From: Clostridia bacterium
GTDB lineage: Bacteria > Bacillota > DSM-521 > Neomoorellales > Neomoorellaceae
Length of the DNA stretch: 55,038 nt
Assembly: GCA_030445865.1 (NCBI GenBank)
Contig: JASUSV010000008.1
Coordinates: 1 to 55,038 of the forward strand
Direction of reading: 5' to 3'
Shown here one piece after another: positions 52,338 through 55,038 of the stretch (positions within the stretch are counted from its first letter, which is position 1; each line of letters starts with the position of its first letter). The position numbers and the translations under genes are program-made. The notes below the pieces were generated by a model, which worked only from the letters and a program-made list of their open reading frames with translations, ran no database searches and was not told the origin of the DNA.

Positions 52338-54815
52338 CTACATCACTAACGTAATTTCCATTTCTGACATCTTCGGTCTAGCAACCTCCGGGCGACCTGT
52401 AAGCACAACGCGCACTGGCATATCTGAGGCTTTCATGATGTTAAGAGGCCTAGTGCCGCCCAGGCGGAGAAGTTCGACCAATCGTACACGAACACAAGGT
52501 ATCAGAATATCGCCCACGTAGACGAGCAGATATAAATCAGAATCCAATGCCGGAGGTTCGGACCCGCCTTTGGGGAAACGCACTTCCAGCCGGGATATTA
52601 CGGCAGTTTCAGGAAGCCGGACGCGGTCTGCGTCCCGGCAGGAATCAAACAGCACGGCTTCACCGTTTTCAAACTGCGGCACTCCTGAGAATATGCGGAT
52701 AACACGGCCTCCCGAACAAGGCTGATGGTCGAAAATCCGACATTGAAGCACAGCATCGCAAGCGGGCGACAGCATGAAAGATACATCGAAATCAGGCTGC
52801 CCGACGGCAAGGACAAAATCCTCATCCCAACCATGCGGAAGAGCGTTCGCGACCGGTACGACCTCCTCGACCTCGGCACCCGCTTCGCGACGCACCGCCA
52901 CGAAGGCCGTTTCGGAACATGCCAGGCCGTAACGCAAGGACTCCTTCACCAACAGATGTCTGATTGCCTCTTCATGCTGACGTCGCACATTCTCCGGGTA
53001 AACCCTCCTGTCCCCGTCAAGGGCTAGGAGCTCTTTATCCGGCTCATACCCAAGCTCTTCCAGGTGCTTCTCGAGTTCAGTGTCCTCGTACATGCCGTGC
53101 ACCAGTTGCTCGAGCGCCAGTATTCGCTCTGCTCCGAAGAAAGCCTTCAGCGCCTGACGGCACCAGGTTTCCTCAACCTCACCGAATCTTACAGTCATGG
53201 CAAAAGACCGGGAACTTTCTGTCAAGCAAAAATTCAGCTCCCCATGCACCGGCCCGGGAATATACCCTATTACCCAGCGGGTTCGCCCACACGGCAGGTC
53301 ACCCAGGTCGCCGAGCGTTTCCTTGCCACTTTCACTCGTATGCGACCTGCAGCCGGCTATCTGAACACACGGACGGTCAACGCTCAGGGTCATGCCGGTG
53401 AGGACAGGCTCGGTCCAATCCTTCAAGATCTCCTCCAGAGCCGTCGCGATATCTCCCTCTTCGGGGGAACTCGTCAAGAACCGGGCCACCCCACCGCCCT
53501 CTTTGACTATGCGGCTTACCAGATAAGAATTGGGCGCCGCATCTATGCAGAGCACGCTGACGCGCCGCCTATCCTCGCGTACCCTCTCCTTCTCAACAAG
53601 ACGCAGGATCCGGCCGGTGTCGCTCACCTGCGCGTCCGTAATGACAAGGACGTGGCGGGCCATATCTCCCCCTGCTCGCTTCTGGCACAGGGCCTGCTCC
53701 AAGGCGACACCCAACTCGGTGCCCCCGCTGTCCCGGTTAGCAAGCAGGAACCTTATTGCCCTTTCTACAGTAGCAGTATCCGCCCTTAGGGGCTCCTTCG
53801 CAAACCACTTGGTGCGGTCGTGAAACACCCCCAGGTTGAAGGAGTCGTGCTCCGTAAGTCCGACCAGGAATTTCTTTACCGCCCAGTCGGCCGCTTCCCA
53901 CTTCGGGCCGCTCATGGACCCCGAATGATCAACCAGAATAATGATCTCCCTCGGTGCTATCCTACCTGGCATTTGCGAGGGAGGCGCCACCAGGGCCAAA
54001 AAGTAGACGTCGCGGGTCTCGCAGTCCAGGTGCATGTCTATGCCCAATAGCGGCAGTTCCTCCGACCGCAGGGGCCACCACTCCAAGACAAAGTCGCGGT
54101 CCGGAATCACTTCGCCCTGTTCGAGCTGGAGCCGAATATTGCCCCCCTCGGCCACCTCCGTCAGCCGGTGGGTCGCGCTTACTGCCCGCGACGCTCCCCT
54201 GACCAGCACATCCAGAGAGAACCTGTGTTCCGGGTCCCGCATCAGCATCAAGGGCTGGCCCGAAGCGTGACGTGACGAACGCTCGTCGCCGCGGACGTAG
54301 CGAGGCGGGGTAGTCAAGGGTACCCTCAACCACCAGCCGGTCCCCACTGGCTGCGCCAACTGGACGTACAAAGTCTCCACCCTAACTTCCTCGTCCGGCC
54401 GGATTCCGGTCACCCAAAGGGTGAATACGTCGGGCGACTCGCGGCTCACCAACACTGCCTGCCGCCCTTCCTTCCTGGCCCGGGCGTAAAGCTCTTCTGC
54501 CTCCGCCCGGGGCCTCAACTCCGTATGGATCGAAACCCTGCCGAACTGCACCGTCACCCCGGTTATCGCGGCATCCCCGGGCAGGGGAAACCTATATACA
54601 GCCTCTAAGACCTTCGTGTACTGTTCTCTGGTATAACCATATACATGAGTAAGACACATGGACGCCAACGGGCCGGAGATTTCTCCATATAGTTTCGTGT
54701 ACCTCAGGGGCACAAAAAGACGTCTGTTGTTCTCCCTGGCGAGTTCCTGGTCGAGCACTTCCAACAGAGCTACGCCGCCGGCCCGGGAGTTAAAAAACGC
54801 GCTCTTATTAAACAC
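52338..54815 (-). CDS. VIT and von Willebrand factor A domain protein
   Basis: Residues about 20-145 form a VIT domain (LASMCLTHVYGYTREQYTKVLEAVYRFPLP, ITGVTVQFG). The vWA domain (about 290-460) has the MIDAS pattern EIIILVDHSGSMSG and GGTELGVALEQAL. The C-terminal 360 residues are less conserved. The 825-residue protein has no signal peptide or anchor visible, so it is probably cytoplasmic. Inter-alpha-trypsin inhibitor-like VIT-vWA proteins bind metal-dependent partners; bacterial roles are unknown. It is not adjacent to a MoxR-type ATPase here. Confidence 0.88.
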   Translation of the reverse strand: MFNKSAFFNSRAGGVALLEVLDQELARENNRRLFVPLRYTKLYGEISGPLASMCLTHVYGYTREQYTKVLEAVYRFPLPGDAAITGVTVQFGRVSIHTELRPRAEAEELYARARKEGRQAVLVSRESPDVFTLWVTGIRPDEEVRVETLYVQLAQPVGTGWWLRVPLTTPPRYVRGDERSSRHASGQPLMLMRDPEHRFSLDVLVRGASRAVSATHRLTEVAEGGNIRLQLEQGEVIPDRDFVLEWWPLRSEELPLLGIDMHLDCETRDVYFLALVAPPSQMPGRIAPREIIILVDHSGSMSGPKWEAADWAVKKFLVGLTEHDSFNLGVFHDRTKWFAKEPLRADTATVERAIRFLLANRDSGGTELGVALEQALCQKRAGGDMARHVLVITDAQVSDTGRILRLVEKERVREDRRRVSVLCIDAAPNSYLVSRIVKEGGGVARFLTSSPEEGDIATALEEILKDWTEPVLTGMTLSVDRPCVQIAGCRSHTSESGKETLGDLGDLPCGRTRWVIGYIPGPVHGELNFCLTESSRSFAMTVRFGEVEETWCRQALKAFFGAERILALEQLVHGMYEDTELEKHLEELGYEPDKELLALDGDRRVYPENVRRQHEEAIRHLLVKESLRYGLACSETAFVAVRREAGAEVEEVVPVANALPHGWDEDFVLAVGQPDFDVSFMLSPACDAVLQCRIFDHQPCSGGRVIRIFSGVPQFENGEAVLFDSCRDADRVRLPETAVISRLEVRFPKGGSEPPALDSDLYLLVYVGDILIPCVRVRLVELLRLGGTRPLNIMKASDMPVRVVLTGRPEVARPKMSEMEITLVM

Positions 54816-54913
54816 GGTTCTCCCCTCGCCCTCCCTTTCCAGGAATGATCGTTCGAGCCGGTAGTTGTCTAGGATTTCGTTCTGTTACACCGCCTCTTTC
54901 TCAACTCCCCCCG

Positions 54914-55038
54914 TTAAATAGCGACGGCCCACTTTTTATCATTACCGAGCAAAATGTTTACAAGGATGGGCCTCTGTGTCCCGTAAAAGGGGACGGCGTA
55001 GGCGTATTCCCCCTTACCCAGGATTTCTTCCTTTCTGA
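54914..55038 (-). CDS. C-terminal end of an unknown protein, cut by window edge
   Basis: An open minus-strand frame from the edge encodes KEEILGKGEYAYAVPFYGTQ and continues to LGNDKKWAVAI, stopping at 54914-54916. It looks coding (mixed residues, no stops), but 40 residues are too few for a family call. It points the same way as the VIT-vWA gene, about 100 bases upstream of it, so they could form one unit. Confidence 0.5.
   Translation of the reverse strand, partial: RKEEILGKGEYAYAVPFYGTQRPILVNILLGNDKKWAVAI

Noticed and set aside
1-55038. CRISPR arrays, tRNA and rRNA genes
   Set aside because: I saw no regular repeat-spacer pattern, and no tRNA T-loop pattern or rRNA segments on reading through.

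Overview
The window reads as chromosome from a thermophilic, spore-forming, strictly anaerobic Firmicute, most likely Moorella or a close relative. The reasons are a sigK fragment and a CotF-type coat gene, a four-subunit pyruvate:ferredoxin oxidoreductase, selenocysteine in SelD, two dissimilatory sulfite reductase sets, GTG/TTG starts and a moderately high GC content. The genus is an inference from gene content, not a database match.

Left flank (1-6.6 kb) is a degraded defence region: an IS110-family transposase runs off the edge; next to it lies a wrecked type 3 BREX locus (pglZ frameshifted and cut short; brxF fused in frame to the C-terminal part of the BREX helicase, then broken by a frameshift and a stop). 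HEPN/MNT toxin-antitoxin-like genes follow, one a fragment. The flank ends at a sigK gene that stops after residue 117, at about the place where skin elements interrupt sigK in other spore formers. Everything left of 6236 may therefore belong to a sigK-intervening element.

6.7-17.7 kb holds a coat protein, an operon of a LarA/DUF2088-like protein, Sir2 and DinB, a NorC-NorB type nitric oxide reductase whose large subunit seems to start at a non-standard codon, porCDAB, an FmdB zinc ribbon protein, a HEAT-repeat protein and a TPR protein.

17.8-37.3 kb is the sulfur-respiration region. dsrA-dsrB-dsrD lie behind their own promoter and a leader of about 230 nt and end at a strong hairpin. After a patatin-like gene and a DUF134 gene comes a long same-strand array read from 37262 down to 22576: ferredoxin, RsbRD-N protein, dsrK-J-O-P-M, a CoA-disulfide/persulfide reductase with rhodanese domain, dsrC, a second single-cysteine dsrC, a second divergent dsrA-dsrB pair, dsrN (cbiA family), a triple-HTH regulator, a TusA-like protein and selD. 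selD contains an in-frame UGA followed by a SECIS-like hairpin. The DsrMKJOP complex would pass membrane electrons to DsrC-bound sulfur. CcsB/ResB and CcsA (37.5-39.4 kb) would attach haem to DsrJ and NorC, and Rex (39.4 kb) would sense NADH/NAD.

Right flank (40-55 kb) is patchy accessory DNA: mltG, a possible structured RNA, a GC-rich diguanylate cyclase, a scrapyard of GH13, glucan phosphorylase and CBS fragments, an MBL-fold protein, a HepT/MntA-like pair, a frameshifted hypothetical gene, an AgrD-like peptide gene between an AgrC-like membrane protein and a frameshifted GGDEF/HD-GYP gene, a secreted subtilase and a VIT-vWA protein. No CRISPR array, tRNA or rRNA was recognised.
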